Shown here: one piece after another, positions 1 to 10,660 of the stretch | How the letters are laid out: every line of letters begins with the position of its first letter | How positions within the stretch are numbered: position 1 is the first letter of the stretch | Assembly: GCF_032062135.1 (NCBI RefSeq) | Contig: NC_092862.1 | Span: 66,185,496 to 66,249,495 of the forward strand | Length of the DNA: 64,000 nucleotides | Origin: Pyxicephalus adspersus | Taxonomy: Eukaryota > Chordata > Amphibia > Anura > Pyxicephalidae | Reading direction: 5' to 3' | Made by a program: the position numbers and the translations under genes | The notes under the pieces: generated by a model | What the model saw: only the letters and a program-made list of their open reading frames with translations | The model's database searches: none | What the model was told of the DNA's origin: nothing

Positions 1-92
1 AGTCTGTCATTTGCAATCCCTATTTAATGTACAGCGCTGCGTAATATGTTGGCGCTATATAAATCCTGTTTATTATTAATAATAATAATAAA
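1..92 (+). repeat. L2-type LINE/SINE 3' tail with (AAT)n, partial
   Basis: Begins inside a repeat seen five times in this window. The diagnostic core is GTACAGCGCTGCGTAATATG followed by GTTGGCGCTATATAAATCC, ending in an AAT microsatellite. The fuller copies start with GATTGTAAGCTCCTCGGGGC, which resembles the 3' tail of L2/MIR-type elements. The L2 assignment is from memory of those tails; the repetition itself is seen directly. Confidence 0.75.
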
Positions 93-93
93 G

Positions 94-265
94 CCAATAA
101 CCTCAGTGCATGTTTTTGGGATGTGGGAGGAAACCAGAGTACCCGGAGGAAACCCACTCAGACACGGGGAGAACTCGCAAACCCCATGCAGATATTGTCC
201 TGGCCGAGATTCGAACCTGGGACCCATCGCTGCAAGGGCGGAGTGCTACCTCCTGAGCCACCCAG
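94..265 (-). repeat. tRNA-derived SINE (HE1/V-SINE-like)
   Basis: Read on the minus strand it has a tRNA-like head with an A box (complement of 249-260, TGGCTCAGGAGG) and a B box (complement of 207-217, GGTTCGAATCT). These are followed by a body containing GTTTCCTCC and CCCACATCCCAAAAACATGC. A second copy lies at 27431-27625 in the other orientation. This arrangement matches the HE1/V-type SINEs of fish and amphibians. The exact family name is uncertain. It directly abuts the L2-type tail to its left. Confidence 0.75.
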
Positions 266-299
266 AAAATTGTTACAACATATTACGTACCCTCTAACG

Positions 300-637
300 C
301 AGCGGTAGTTACTGGTGGTCCACAGCTCTGCCCAGTGCACCGCAGAGCGGGGTCAGGAGAAGGACCCCGCTGGGAGGACGTAGCAGCCAGAGCCACAGAC
401 CACGTCCCCCATACAAATCTCAAGCTCAGGGAAGTGGGCGGGCTGTGTCCCTGGAGACAAGCCGCCCACTCTCCCATTGCAGGTTCAGATCTGCAATGGG
501 GAAGTGGGCGGGGTTATGTCATAATGACGTCACTCTGGGGGAGGTTTCTCCCCTTTTGAGTGACACCTGGGTCCCCGCACACACACGGTTGGGAGCTGGT
601 GATTTCTGTGGTCCGGGGGACCGGATGGCTACCACTG
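300..637. mobile_element. Non-autonomous hAT element (family A), 338 bp
   Basis: Ends CAGCGGTAGTTAC and GATGGCTACCACTG form hAT-type terminal inverted repeats. The flanks CTCTAACG (292-299) and CTCTAAGG (638-645) match at 7 of 8 positions, as expected for an 8 bp hAT target duplication. The body is GC-rich and matches the copy at 43177-43503 (shared GTGACGTC-like and TTTCCCCTTTTGAGTGACAC stretches). No transposase is encoded. Confidence 0.8.
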
Positions 638-1037
638 CTCTAAGGCAATCATAAGAGCTTTAAACACTGGAACACTAATATGCAGTTATTTCCCTGGAAT
701 AGCTATTTCTGACCACTACCTCTTACTAATCTAAGTGAGCCTGCTCTTTAAATTAGTGGGCCAACAGTAAAGCTCAGGAGATGGCAGAAGATGGGCAGAG
801 GTGGTGACAGGTTACTGGGCACAAATCAGGGGGCACCAGAATTCAGTGGAGCAATAAAAACCTAGGATTCTGTTTTAACCACATCAGATAATACTTTTTA
901 CCCCAAAAGAACCTTTAAAGTTTTTACATTTCAGTTGTGGTCCTACCTAGTCGAAGATATTTTTCCTCATAGCCATAAATGTATAGTCAAGGTATTAGGT
1001 CAGGTATATAAATGACTGGGAATACGGTTATCTAAGA
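638..1037. other. GMDS intron sequence, nothing recognised
   Basis: AT-rich sequence with no splice-framed open frame and no repeat that I recognise. Confidence 0.5.
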
Positions 1038-1330
1038 AAGTGGTCACCAACCTTTCTGTCAAAAGCCGGGTAACATAGAATACAATGGGGGGCACACTGT
1101 CAGCATACTAGCTGAGAATAGCAGAGTATTGTAAGAGAGCTAATGGCTGTCAGGTCGCAGAGCTGCTGGGAATGGCAGAGAAGTGTAAGCTTTACATACA
1201 TTGCTCTGCCATTCTCAGCAGCTCCTGTGTAAGCAGTGTGAGGAGAAACCCCGCACTCCCGCTGGTTGGGCTCCTACTGTCACACTGAGTAGCTGCAGAG
1301 CAGTGTAAGGAGGGCTGCTGGAGCTAAAGG
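1038..1330. mobile_element. hAT MITE (family B), 3'-truncated
   Basis: Starts with the hAT-like end AAGTGGTCACCAACC. It then follows the copy at 1776-2276 closely (ATTGCTCTGCCATTC, CAGCAGCTCCTGTGTAAGC, GTGTGAGGAGA). No matching right terminus is present, so this is a truncated or decayed copy. Confidence 0.65.
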
Positions 1331-1518
1331 CCTATAGAAAGAACAAAAGTTTTAAAACATGGAGAATACATTTTTACTACAATACCACTTAAGTAGTGAT
1401 CATTTACTTTTACTTTCTAAAATAGAGATCAAGTAACAAAAAGAACATGGTATTGTGAACAGACACCATTGATTCTCAAAGTGGCCTATAGCATTTGCTA
1501 CTTTCAAAGCAGAAACCC

Positions 1519-1640
1519 TAAGGGGATTTATTATAAAACAGGGAATCTGACATTCCCTCCAACATTCTCTTGTGTAATTGATTCCCACAGGGAATGTTTG
1601 AGGGAATGTCAGATTACCTATTTAATAAATAGAGCCCTTA
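1519..1640. mobile_element. Short palindromic MITE (family C)
   Basis: The two ends are near-complementary: GGGAATCTGACATTCCCTCC near the left end, and GGGAATGTCAGATTACC then AGCCCTTA at the right. A second full copy lies at 22577-22744 and a fragment at 23370-23465. It is non-coding. The superfamily cannot be assigned from the ends alone. Confidence 0.7.
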
Positions 1641-1775
1641 CTGTGAGATCCAAGCAAACCTGACTGCTGAGAAAGAATAAAGTTCTGTGAGCATAGCTCA
1701 TTCCAGTATTTCCAATAAAGATGACCACAGATCGAAACTAGAAGAGGACAGGGTGAAGGTGCCAGTGCTGTAAAG

Positions 1776-2276
1776 CAGTGGTCCCAAACCTTTCTGAGAG
1801 CAGAGCCCAGTAGAATAAATTTTGGAGCAGCACAGTATATGTTCAGCTTTCACTACTCTGTTATTATCAGCAGCTTGGCCTCCTGTCAGCACACTAGCTG
1901 AGCATAGCAGAGTAATGTAAGGAAGCCGGTGTGCCTTACATATATTGCTCTGCCATTCCCAGCAGCTCCTGTGTAAGCAGTGTGAGGAGAGACCCCCGCA
2001 TTCCCGCTGGTTGTGCTCCTGCTGTCACACTGTCACTAGATTTAGAGCAGTGTAGGGAGGACTGTGATGTGATGGCACTGCATAAATAAAATTTTAGGGT
2101 AGTTAGCCACAAAAGTCTCCCATTTACATCTACATTTTATTAAACCTACAGCTCCCCATTCAGGAAAAATTGGGGTTCAGAACATAAAGGAGTGATGAAG
2201 TTGTCGTGTGTGTTTAGGGACTCTGGCGCTTCTGCCTCCTGCAGCCCCCAACTCAGCCCGGGGTTGGGGACCACTG
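1776..2276. mobile_element. Non-autonomous hAT element (family B), 501 bp
   Basis: Terminal inverted repeats CAGTGGTCCCAAACC and GGTTGGGGACCACTG. I cannot see a convincing 8 bp target duplication. The segment at about 2100-2180 is one reversed copy of the ~155 bp unit that is tandemly repeated inside the hAT element at 11550-12825 (ACTCCCATTTACATCTACAT-like core and AATTGGGGTTCAG). Confidence 0.75.
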
Positions 2277-4032
2277 CCATATGAAGAAGGTGTGAATTTA
2301 GTTAAGAAATTGCAGCTAAGTTTATTTTATTGCTGAACAGTCTGTTGGTTAAATTTCAAATGTCAAAAGACCTAGTCCACAAGATTTTTACTGGTTCCAT
2401 GGGTCAAACCTTTACAGCTACCTATTTTTATTTTTAAAGGAAAATTATCTTTAGAAACCATTAGAACAATTTACATCAAACATGTCAAATTTCAAATTCA
2501 CATTTGACAAAAGCAGCTCCACTCCCAAATTTCATAAAGCAGTTAAGATAAAACGTCATTAGTAATGCTTGGGAAAGAATTTCATTCTTTACCCAGCACA
2601 CAGCTTTAACTTGAGTTATCTAAAGAATTGGAAATGTCAGAACGTTCTGCCACTCCTATTTTACTCACATGTAAAGCCACAAGGTCGTCAGGTTACTAGG
2701 TCAGGATGTGAAAAGCAATGTAGTCATAACTATTCTATGTTATAATTTTGAAAGTTAAACATTTCTTTTTTCAAAATTGTTTTCTTACCATCACATCAAT
2801 CATACACTATTCTCCATTTAAAATACAGATATTGACATAATTGTCTCACAAAACTTTTATTGGGATGAGCTTAGCTCGTATGCATCAGCAGAAAATAAAA
2901 GTGGACATTTAACAGAAACCAGGAAACAAATAACAATGAAACACTTGACAGATGTTATTCGAGCTAAGCTTAAACTACACAGGAAATGTATTTGTCCTTC
3001 CATTCTCTCCCTATACAGTTTACAAATTTTCGACTTTGGTACTTCCCTTAATAAAAAATAAATAATATGTATTGTAGCACCTTATTATTCATGTTTTCTT
3101 TATCCACCTTAACCACCCTATGCTGAAAATCTTTTTGTGACCAAAGTTTCAAAATCAATGTTTCTCTATTAAAATTTGCTAATTCACTTAAAACACTTTA
3201 AATCAACTAAATCATCTAATCATCAAATAGCAATCTTTAACACTTTCGCTGCCAGGCCCTGGATCAATTTTGCTATTCTTTATTTCTTTCACAGCTGTAA
3301 AAAATGTTCAGAAGACCCACCAAACCATATTTTCTGAAAGAACGGATCATGGAGAAATATATTATGCTTATACCTTTCTTTCTCCCGTTACAATTGCATA
3401 GCTTTATCAAATTTATATTTTCAATAAAAATATACTAAAATTAGTTAGTATCACTAGTGCACAAACTTCCAAATTTCATTCCAAATCTAAATCAAACTGT
3501 AAAAAGCTAAAAGATAAATAATACCTTTATTATATTAATATAATTTTATGAAGCTAACACAAAAGAAGAAGCATGTCGCTATAAATAAGTGACCCAGGTG
3601 TGACTCCAATGTATCCCCTTAACATATGCTCGGCTCAGCGCTGGTTGCCGGGGAAAGGCTCAGTGTTGGTTGCTGGCAAAACCGGCTTACCCTGTGCTTG
3701 CCAAAAATGAATGAACTTCAATGCGTCTGTGCGCAAATCAAGATGACCAGAGATCATCTTTAGAAGAAAAAAAAAAGGAAGATGTCAGCACACCTACAGC
3801 GTAAGGGCCACACATATAGAAAGGGCAGGAATAAAAATTATGGAAGAGTTTCTTGAATTCCTTGCATCACACATTGTTCACTTAAAAAACCTAAAAAAAA
3901 GGATTCAAGATACCAGCTGCCTGCTTCTTCATTAACTAGTGCTTGTATAGCTTATAGCTGTTCTTTGAGTCATTGTCCTGTTGCAGGATTAAATTGGCTT
4001 CTATCAAGTGCTGTCCAAAGGGTTTTGCATGG
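2277..4032. other. AT-rich intronic DNA
   Basis: No exon seen. A small block at about 3595-3690 (GCTCGGCTCAGCGCTGGTTG) resembles part of the TTAA-edged MITEs at 6490 and 7807. A 10 bp inverted pair (AGCTTAGCTC and GAGCTAAGCT) lies near 2868 and 2961. Confidence 0.5.
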
Positions 4033-4197
4033 TGGTAATATTATTAATATTATTATTACTATTATCAAACAGGATTTATATAGCGCCAACATACTATGCA
4101 GCGCTGTACATTAAATAAGGAGTTGCAAATGACAGATGGATAGAGACAGTGACACAGGAGGAGCGGACCCTGCCACGAAGAGATTACAATCTAGGAG
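4033..4197 (-). repeat. L2-type 3' tail with (AAT)n
   Basis: Reverse-oriented copy of the repeat at 1-92. It has the AAT microsatellite on the left, then the complement of the CAGCGCTG core, then the CACAGGAGGAG and AGATTACAATCT parts. It is nearly full length for the tail. Confidence 0.75.
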
Positions 4198-4234
4198 GTG
4201 GTTATAAAATAGATTAATAGCCTTCTTTCTTCAA

Positions 4235-4600
4235 TGTCCTTTTCATCCTGCTTAGCTCTCCCACCTAAAGTGGAACTAAAGAAAATCACACTTATCCTTA
4301 ATCCTGCAGATCCCTCAATGGCCCGGGGCCTGTTCCCGGCGTGGAGGAAGCACCGGGCACCGCCATTTTCGTTCTTCTCTTCTTGCTACGTCACTTGACC
4401 TTGCACCCCACAGGTGTGAGATTAGGTGACGTAGCCAAATGCAAAGGGGGAACAGAAGAGAACTGATCTCACTACGCACACGAGATCCGTATCTCTTTCT
4501 CCTTAGTGGAAAAATGCTCCTTCTGCGCATGCACAATCTCATCTCTCTCAGTGTAACTGTTTGACCTTTACTAAGATAACTGCAAAAAAGTTTTCTAATG
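4235..4600. repeat. GC-rich MITE-like repeat (family T)
   Basis: A GC-rich island in AT-rich intron with inverted arms GCTACGTCAC (about 4385) and GTGACGTAGC (about 4424), and a TGCGCATGCACAATCTCATC-like segment. Related blocks occur at 31685-31955 and about 55609-55760. The open frames here are fortuitous. Boundaries are approximate. Confidence 0.5.
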
Positions 4601-4605
4601 ATCAA

Positions 4606-6489
4606 TTAACCGATTACACTAACAGTCCTTTATTAGTGAACACAGCATTCCATTGAAACTCAAGATTAAATGTGGCTGATAATGGGTACCCTAACAAATA
4701 TTCCATTTGTTAACAGCCATTTCCAGCAGTCATAGTCATTTACAACATTACCAATAGCTGGAAAGTATTTTTGACAGATTTTAAGTTATTTTAATAGACA
4801 AAACAACTTGGTTTCTTTAAAAAATGAGGATATATCTGACCCCAAGCTTTTGAGTGGCAGTGATTATATATATATATATAAAACATTTTTTTACCTTCAG
4901 ACACAAATTCCAAATTTTCCATTCAGTGCCTTTTTTTTTTTTTAACTTAAAAAGGACAGGACAGGCAAACTTTTAAACAGAAAATACAAAACTCCAAGTG
5001 TAAAAACTGCACCCTGTTGTAAATTGTTTGGTTCTGAAGAGAAATAGTCCCATCAGCAAAGGTTACAAAATACAGACATTCGTTCACACTGTGTGCTACC
5101 TTTGATCATTTGAGCTAGCATTCCTTTTGTTTAATAACTGAAAGGTTGTGGATCCTCCACTATGCTAATTCCAGCTCATACAGCTTTCAGATGTTTTGGA
5201 CACCAGCCCTGTGCTGAACCTGTGGAGTGACTTGGGTGAAGGAGTTTGTTTAGTGTTTTATGTTTATGCCCAGTAGGTACACTGCTAAAATAATTCCCCT
5301 CTCATAACATGAAACATAACATAAAATGGTAAACCTGTCAAACTCAGCACATCCTTAAGTCCCAAAAAAATGTACCGTTGTAGAGGCAGCCAATCTACCT
5401 GCAAATCACTGAAAAAAGCAAATTAGATAATGTCAGATAAATAATGATCCCCCCCAATATATCTGTATATCTTTATTTATCCAATCTGAAGAATTGCCAA
5501 ATGAATGAATCAAAGTAAAAGAAATTCACAAATTCAGAGATTGCTTCAAGGAGATGTGCTCTTTTAGTTAGACATGGGTGTGCTGCTATTCATTTTAAAT
5601 ACAATTATAAGGCAAGCAACACAATCACACATGCTATGCATTGTGGCACACAGTGTTTAAAATCATTTGGTAGGGTATGCTTTCAGCCAAATAATGAGAC
5701 TGAAATGCTTTGCTTTCACATGTGCATAAACCAGCCAAACCTCCTTCGGTTTTGGCCACATTAGGAAATTATTAGAACATGCTTCCTGTGATTCCATGAG
5801 AGATCTTTCCTCATTTACTGCTCCTGTGACAATTTTGCCACATGAAAAAAGATACATTTTTTATTAGGGTGGAGAAGACAATAACTCCAATTAGTTTATT
5901 TTCTTACCACTAAAGTATGAATATTTAAATAATTACTTGCGGTCACATCAACAGTTTCAAACATTTTAGAGACATGCAGTTCCCCTTTCTCAAAGTGAGA
6001 GAGTTCATGTCTATCATTTTGAGTGTGTGGCCCTAAGCTTTGGAACTGGATTATATATGTTAGGCTGCATCATACTGGCAATCCTCATCATATGAAGCCA
6101 TTTACAGAGACCCAGTACGCCAGGCATCCAAATTATTATGGCAAGGAGGTATGCATACAGGACATACTACTACACATATAGATTGGTATAGCTGTCTGTG
6201 ACTTTGTTAGATACTTTACTTCTTGTATTTTGAAACCATTGCCACTAAAGTGGGGATGATCTCAAAAAACCCTGTGTTATAGTTTTTTTGTTTGTAAATT
6301 AACCAGATGTATATTTTTATGTGGAATGTTCACCTTTGTTTTCAGAAGCACTTCCCGGTACACTTGCATGCAGAAATATGAAACTCAGTAGTATGTTAGT
6401 TATTAGGTTATACTTTACATCTAGCAGAACTAACCACAATTCTTACATGAATGTGGATTTGAACTTACTTTCTCCTGTTTCTGATTGAA
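4606..6489. other. AT-rich intronic DNA
   Basis: No coding exon recognised. It contains a short (TA)n at about 4865-4880 and poly-T and poly-C runs. Confidence 0.5.
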
Positions 6490-6690
6490 TTAAAGCAGAA
6501 CTAAACCCTATTTATATTCCCCTGACCCATTACCATCTTCTTCCCTTTTCTCTTCACCCACTTTGATTGGCTGGGCCAGGAAGATGTAACTCCTGCATGA
6601 TCACGCAGGAGTTTATTCATTCTTGGCAACTGAAGGGAAGCCGGGATATTCTGGGTATATCGGCAACCAACGCTGAGCCCAGGGATTTTG
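6490..6690. mobile_element. TTAA-edged MITE fragment
   Basis: Starts with TTAAAGCAGAACTAAACCC, an edge shared with 7807 and, complemented, with GTTCTGCTTTA near 31950. The block CAACCAACGCTGAGCCCA also recurs at 3600-3690 and 7970. TTAA at the edge suggests a piggyBac-type target site. That is inference, as the right end is unclear. Confidence 0.5.
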
Positions 6691-7806
6691 ACAGATGGAG
6701 AGCAGAAACTTTAGTCCTGTTGTAAAGACCAATGACTGAATTTCTGATACTACTGCTTGATGAGTATCAGCCTATGCAAAGAACATGTACTCGGAGAGTT
6801 CTTCAGGCCTGAAGACACTCTTTTATCACTCCCCTGCCCTTTAGGGGACATACTACCTTCTGGTAAAGCCAAATATTTGAAAATTTGAAGTTATCATTCA
6901 GTGCACCTGCTGCTATTTTCCTGCATGTTTGTTTTTTATGTTTTTAAATATCTATGCAAATCATTGGACCTTTTTTAGATGCAGTGTTTTCCATGTACAC
7001 TACCTCTAACCATACTTCTTTGTATGTATGAGGGTCCCACTGGTTTTTGCCAAGTCAAAGATGCTGATGCCCCCTAAATACATTAGACCGTCCTAAGTCT
7101 TATTGATCTACTTGGACCTGCCATCCCGCAAGCATGTATCTATTGATTTTATCTAAAGAGCAGTGTTTGGCCACCTCAGCTTATTAGTAGAGCTTTTCTC
7201 CAACCATTTTCATTCATTCTACATATATGAATATGTTTAAATAAAATATGTACTTCAACCTACATCAAAGGCTGCATACCGACCATAATGCCCCCAAATT
7301 GTGTGTGTGTGTTTAAATTAATTAGGTTGGAAGGCAAAATGTGGACACACCACGAGTTGATTTGAATTCATTGTTTTTTTTGTTCATGCACGTTGTAGGT
7401 TGCTAATAAATAAAAAAGTAACTCCATTATTTTTTTTTTTTTTTTTAAACATCATTCCTTTACAACCTAAATCTTTTACATAGTTCAGTAAAAGAGAAAA
7501 CATCTACTTAATGGAGCCCCAGATAGAAGATCCTAAATTTACTATATAATATCCTGACCTAACTCCCCACCTAATAAAAAGAGTGCATGACAACAGTGAC
7601 AAATCCAAATAGCAAAGATGTCATCATCCATGCTACTTTGCAAATCCCTGTACTGTGGTTCTATACCCACCAACACTGTATTTCAGGGGCGCAGGGGTCC
7701 CCTTTATAAATGCAACAAACAAGGAAGTTTGTGATTTCAATTTGCTGCTTTGATAAAGTGCACCAATGCACCCTCAAAACATAGTGATGGTTGGAATGGA
7801 ACCACA
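6691..7806. other. AT-rich intronic DNA
   Basis: No coding exon or recognised repeat, apart from a poly-T tract near 7430-7446. Confidence 0.45.
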
Positions 7807-8065
7807 TTAAGGCAGAACTAAACCTGGGATACTCACCTGTCCCCATTCCATCGCGGGCACCACCATCTTCATCCTCTTTATCTACCTAAATACACTCTTT
7901 GGCCATCTGGATTGCCTGAGTTGATATAACTCCTGCACAGACATTATTACATTCCCTGGCATCCTTGGCTACAAACACTGAGCTATGCGCAGCTCAGCAA
8001 AGTTTGACAGCTGGGAGGAAGGTAAGAACACTTATTACGGAAGGGACATCACCTGTCCCTTTCTG
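7807..8065. mobile_element. TTAA-edged MITE fragment
   Basis: Begins TTAAGGCAGAACTAAACCTG and shares CACCATCTTCATCC, ACTCCTGCA and CACTGAGC blocks with the copy at 6490. No protein is encoded. Right boundary approximate. Confidence 0.5.
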
Positions 8066-8442
8066 CACTATAATCCTGCCTGATTGTCTGTTTTGGGATT
8101 TTATTTCAATTTTAAAAGGGTTTCCAACTCCTGAGTGCTGACATCATTGCTATTTAGCAGGAAGAACCTGACAGTGTCATAATCCAACCCCACTATCTAG
8201 CCAAAGCTAAGAAAAAAATGACAGGACATCCAGCTTGATTACCTGACATTTATGTTTAATGCTGTCAGAGCGATTAACCAGCAATCACCTGATTATTCTC
8301 TGATTTGTAGACTGACCTACTCAGTGATACATTTATTATTTTTATTGAATCAAATCACATCACTAGTTAAAATCTCATACAATAAAAAATATTACCATTT
8401 AAAGCCCTGTATCTAATTCTTCAAAATAGCAACAAGCAATAG

Positions 8443-8448
8443 TCTCAC
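8443..8448 (-). promoter_or_regulatory. GMDS: GMDS intron 1 splice donor
   Basis: Minus-strand sequence CAG|GTGAGA places the donor exactly after the TGQ codons of the Rossmann motif. It fixes the right-hand limit of intron 1. Confidence 0.85.
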
Positions 8449-8538
8449 CTGGCCTGTAATTCCAGTAATGAGTGCAACCTTCCTGGACTTGCCGCCATTG
8501 GAAGGGGAGCTAGATCCGTTTCCCTGATTGCATGCCAT
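8449..8538 (-). CDS. GMDS: GMDS exon 1: GDP-mannose 4,6-dehydratase N-terminus
   Basis: Ninety bases on the minus strand encode 30 residues starting MACNQGNGSSS and ending KSRKVALITGITGQ. The VALITGITGQ end is the start of the NAD(P)-binding Rossmann fold (GxxGxxG motif) of GDP-mannose 4,6-dehydratase. It is followed exactly by a canonical donor, CAG/GTGAGA, in phase 0, as expected if the next exon supplies the D-G-S-Y continuation. The start is supported by an in-frame TGA two codons upstream and by A at -3 and G at +4. The variable, Ser/Gly-rich N-terminus before KSRKVALITG is normal for vertebrate GMDS. The full protein is about 370 residues, so only its first twelfth is here. The cytosolic enzyme converts GDP-D-mannose to GDP-4-keto-6-deoxy-D-mannose, the first step of de novo GDP-L-fucose synthesis. 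Family assignment rests on recognising the motif and its exon boundary. Confidence 0.88.
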
Positions 8539-8720
8539 ACTTCACACGGTCACTTTGCTCGGTGAGAGAGGGAAATGGTTGTGTGATCTCAGTGATGTCT
8601 CACAAGCTGCACTGAGGAAAGAGGAAAGGACAGGTAAGACAGGTTGAACAACAGGTGCCGGAGGAGTTAAGCTGAGAAGGCGGGGAGGGGGAAGATCAGG
8701 TAACTAGTGGTGCTTAACGC
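8539..8720 (-). promoter_or_regulatory. GMDS: GMDS 5' UTR and proximal promoter
   Basis: Sequence just upstream of the GMDS start codon. On the minus strand it contains a GC-rich CCCCCTCCCCGCC tract (complement of about 8672-8687) of the Sp1/MAZ type and no TATA box, which suits a housekeeping-type initiator. The transcription start cannot be placed from sequence alone. On the plus strand a perfect splice donor, CAG/GTAAG, occurs at 8631-8638. A divergent transcript could use it. Confidence 0.6.
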
Positions 8721-9363
8721 CCTTCTATTCCATAGAACAGGAAAGAACAATTACTGCGTTAAAGAAAAGGAAAAAAAAGTCATTAAATAGAATGTGACAC
8801 GTCAATGGGTGTGTTTCATTGAGGAAATGTGTAACAAGTAAATAGAGCTCGATGCAGGTGAAAAATCATAGATCAATAAAATGACAAACACAAAGGAACA
8901 AAGATCAAATGCCAGCAGGATCCCAAGCATAAAAGAAATAAAACAAACACCATATCCCATTAAAGATATGCCATGGCATAGGTGCACACAACAACATTAG
9001 ACACCCCCAGGCAATAAATGAACCTGTAATATATGGCAGTATGAGGCTGCTGTGATGGCACTGATAATGCCCTTGATTTCTGATGGCATTAAACACGTAT
9101 TAGAAACCAGGAAGTGATATTTACTGAGTTGTGCTGGGCTGTCCAGGAAGCTGGGGTTTTGCCTTATGTCAGTGGAGCTGTACTGATGTGACAGGGTGAG
9201 CAGGCAGAGAATGCAAATGAAGAGGTAAATGACTGATGATGACCAATTTAATGTTCTTTTACTGGCCGGCTATTTGCTTCCTGTTTCGTCCATGAGATTG
9301 AATGCAGCGGCTCCACTGATAACCAACCACAGGCTGCAGTCAGCTCACAAGCTCCAGCCCTGC
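8721..9363. other. Upstream region of GMDS
   Basis: No gene. Moderately AT-rich to about 9110, then more mixed. It holds AACCAACCACAGG (a RUNX-like site near 9320). The open frames seen here do not resemble known proteins. Confidence 0.45.
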
Positions 9364-9470
9364 GCCCCGCCCCTCTGTACACTGACACGGCTCAGCTTTC
9401 CGGTGTTACTGCCAATGAAATCAGCCACCCGAGTGGGCGTATATAATACGTCATCGGTAGCACAGTCTGA
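9364..9470 (+). promoter_or_regulatory. Candidate plus-strand promoter (GC box, CCAAT, TATA-like, CRE-like)
   Basis: Elements lie in the classical order on the plus strand: GCCCCGCCCC at 9364-9373, GCCAAT at 9411-9416, TATATAAT at 9440-9447 and TACGTCA at 9447-9453. This is about 0.9 kb upstream of the GMDS start codon and points away from it. It could drive a divergent non-coding transcript or be a distal part of the GMDS promoter. No downstream coding exon is visible. Confidence 0.4.
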
Positions 9471-9499
9471 TAGCTGTGTATGTGACAGGACTCTTGTCA

Positions 9500-10220
9500 T
9501 ATTCTGCAACCTTACTACTCACCCTGTTTAATCCTTCATATCTCCTAAAGTGTTTGTTGTAATGACTTCAAATTTTCAGGGTATATATGGTATCCGTATA
9601 GCTATTAGTATCCTAAATTTGAACTCCCAAGCTTCAAATAGTTTCAAGATATTGAAGTAACAAATTTACAAATTGAGCATTGGGGGTTGCTGTTTCAAAA
9701 GCAAGTACACCTAGAAGCCCAAAATTAAAAATGCAAACTGGAGACCTCCGGAGCCACTTACATACAATCGTATACCAACCAAACTATAACTATCATACTA
9801 TGCTTCCTGTCCTCTTCCCTTTTTTGAACCCTAATTCCCAGAAATGGGGTGATGTACAAAACTGAAAATGTAGGTGCAACTGGGTGACACCTGTGGCTAA
9901 CATGCCCTAAAATCGCTATACAATCATCAGAACATCAGAAAATTCTGCCCATCAAAACGCACTACCCTATTACAAATACTTGTCCACTAACAATACTTGA
10001 TCCCAATTTCTCTGGAACAATATTATAGGTGCAAGTTGAGGACACCTGTGGGTAACTCTCACTAAAATTTCATTCCTATACGATCATCAGAACATAAAAA
10101 AATGTGTCCATCAATCAATCTACCCTGTTACACATAACTGTCCGATTGTCAGCTTTCTTGAATCCCTATAACTTCCCTGGACAGTAAATAAAAATAGATA
10201 GGATTGGAAGGAATGAGTCC
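9500..10220 (+). repeat. Diverged copies of a ~155 bp satellite-like unit
   Basis: The anchor GGTGCAA..G...GACACCTGTGG.TAAC appears at 9873 and 10028 (period 155). Each is followed by CTAAAAT, ATCATCAGAACAT, TCATCAA and CTACCCTRTTAC blocks. The same anchors form the array inside the hAT element at 11550-12825 and appear reversed at 13080-13360. The first part (9530-9700) is a weaker match. Non-coding. Confidence 0.65.
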
Positions 10221-10660
10221 ATTTATTGTACGGGGGTGTACATTGTACAGGGGTGTTATCTAGTGGTGATCCAGACACTCCTTGTAGCTTCTGGGGAAGG
10301 TTGGCTCCTCTACAGATTTTAATGGAAAGGGATTAAAACTGCTAAGAACGTCTAGACGACTGCAGAGTGTTTAAGACAGGAAGTCCCAGGTGACAACGCC
10401 TCTGCCCATAAAGAATGACAAAAATATCTGCAAGGGTGGACATATCAGAGCTGCTTACCCTAATTAATTTCTATCCAGTGGTGTGAAACAAATTTGATGC
10501 ATCATATGAAAAGGTGAAAGCATGGATGGATATTATCGATCATTTCCTCCCAACAGCAAAGTAGGAGATGGAATGGGGAGTGGGTCATGATTTATATGGG
10601 AATTTTTTCCTTTGGTGTGGTAGCAAGGAGTATTTGGAGTGAGATATCCTAGTTTTGCTC
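10221..10660. other. Unannotated spacer
   Basis: No gene or recognised repeat. Confidence 0.4.

Larger units (their letters stand above)
1..8448 (-). other. GMDS: GMDS intron 1, 5' portion
   Basis: Everything left of the splice donor at 8443-8448 belongs to the first intron of the minus-strand GMDS gene. I looked for exon 2 (expected to begin with the DGSYLAEFLL-type continuation of the Rossmann motif) in the minus-strand frames and did not find it, so it lies outside the window. Large first introns are known for GMDS in other vertebrates. The intron is filled with MITEs and L2-type tails listed separately. Confidence 0.75.

Noticed and set aside
300..650. Overlapping open frames on both strands in a GC-rich block
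   Set aside because: They fall inside a hAT MITE with inverted ends and a near-exact 8 bp duplication; no protein family is visible.
4315..4605. 96-codon minus-strand open frame
   Set aside because: Arg-rich translation of a GC-rich repeat that recurs elsewhere; not a GMDS exon and not flanked by suitable splice sites.
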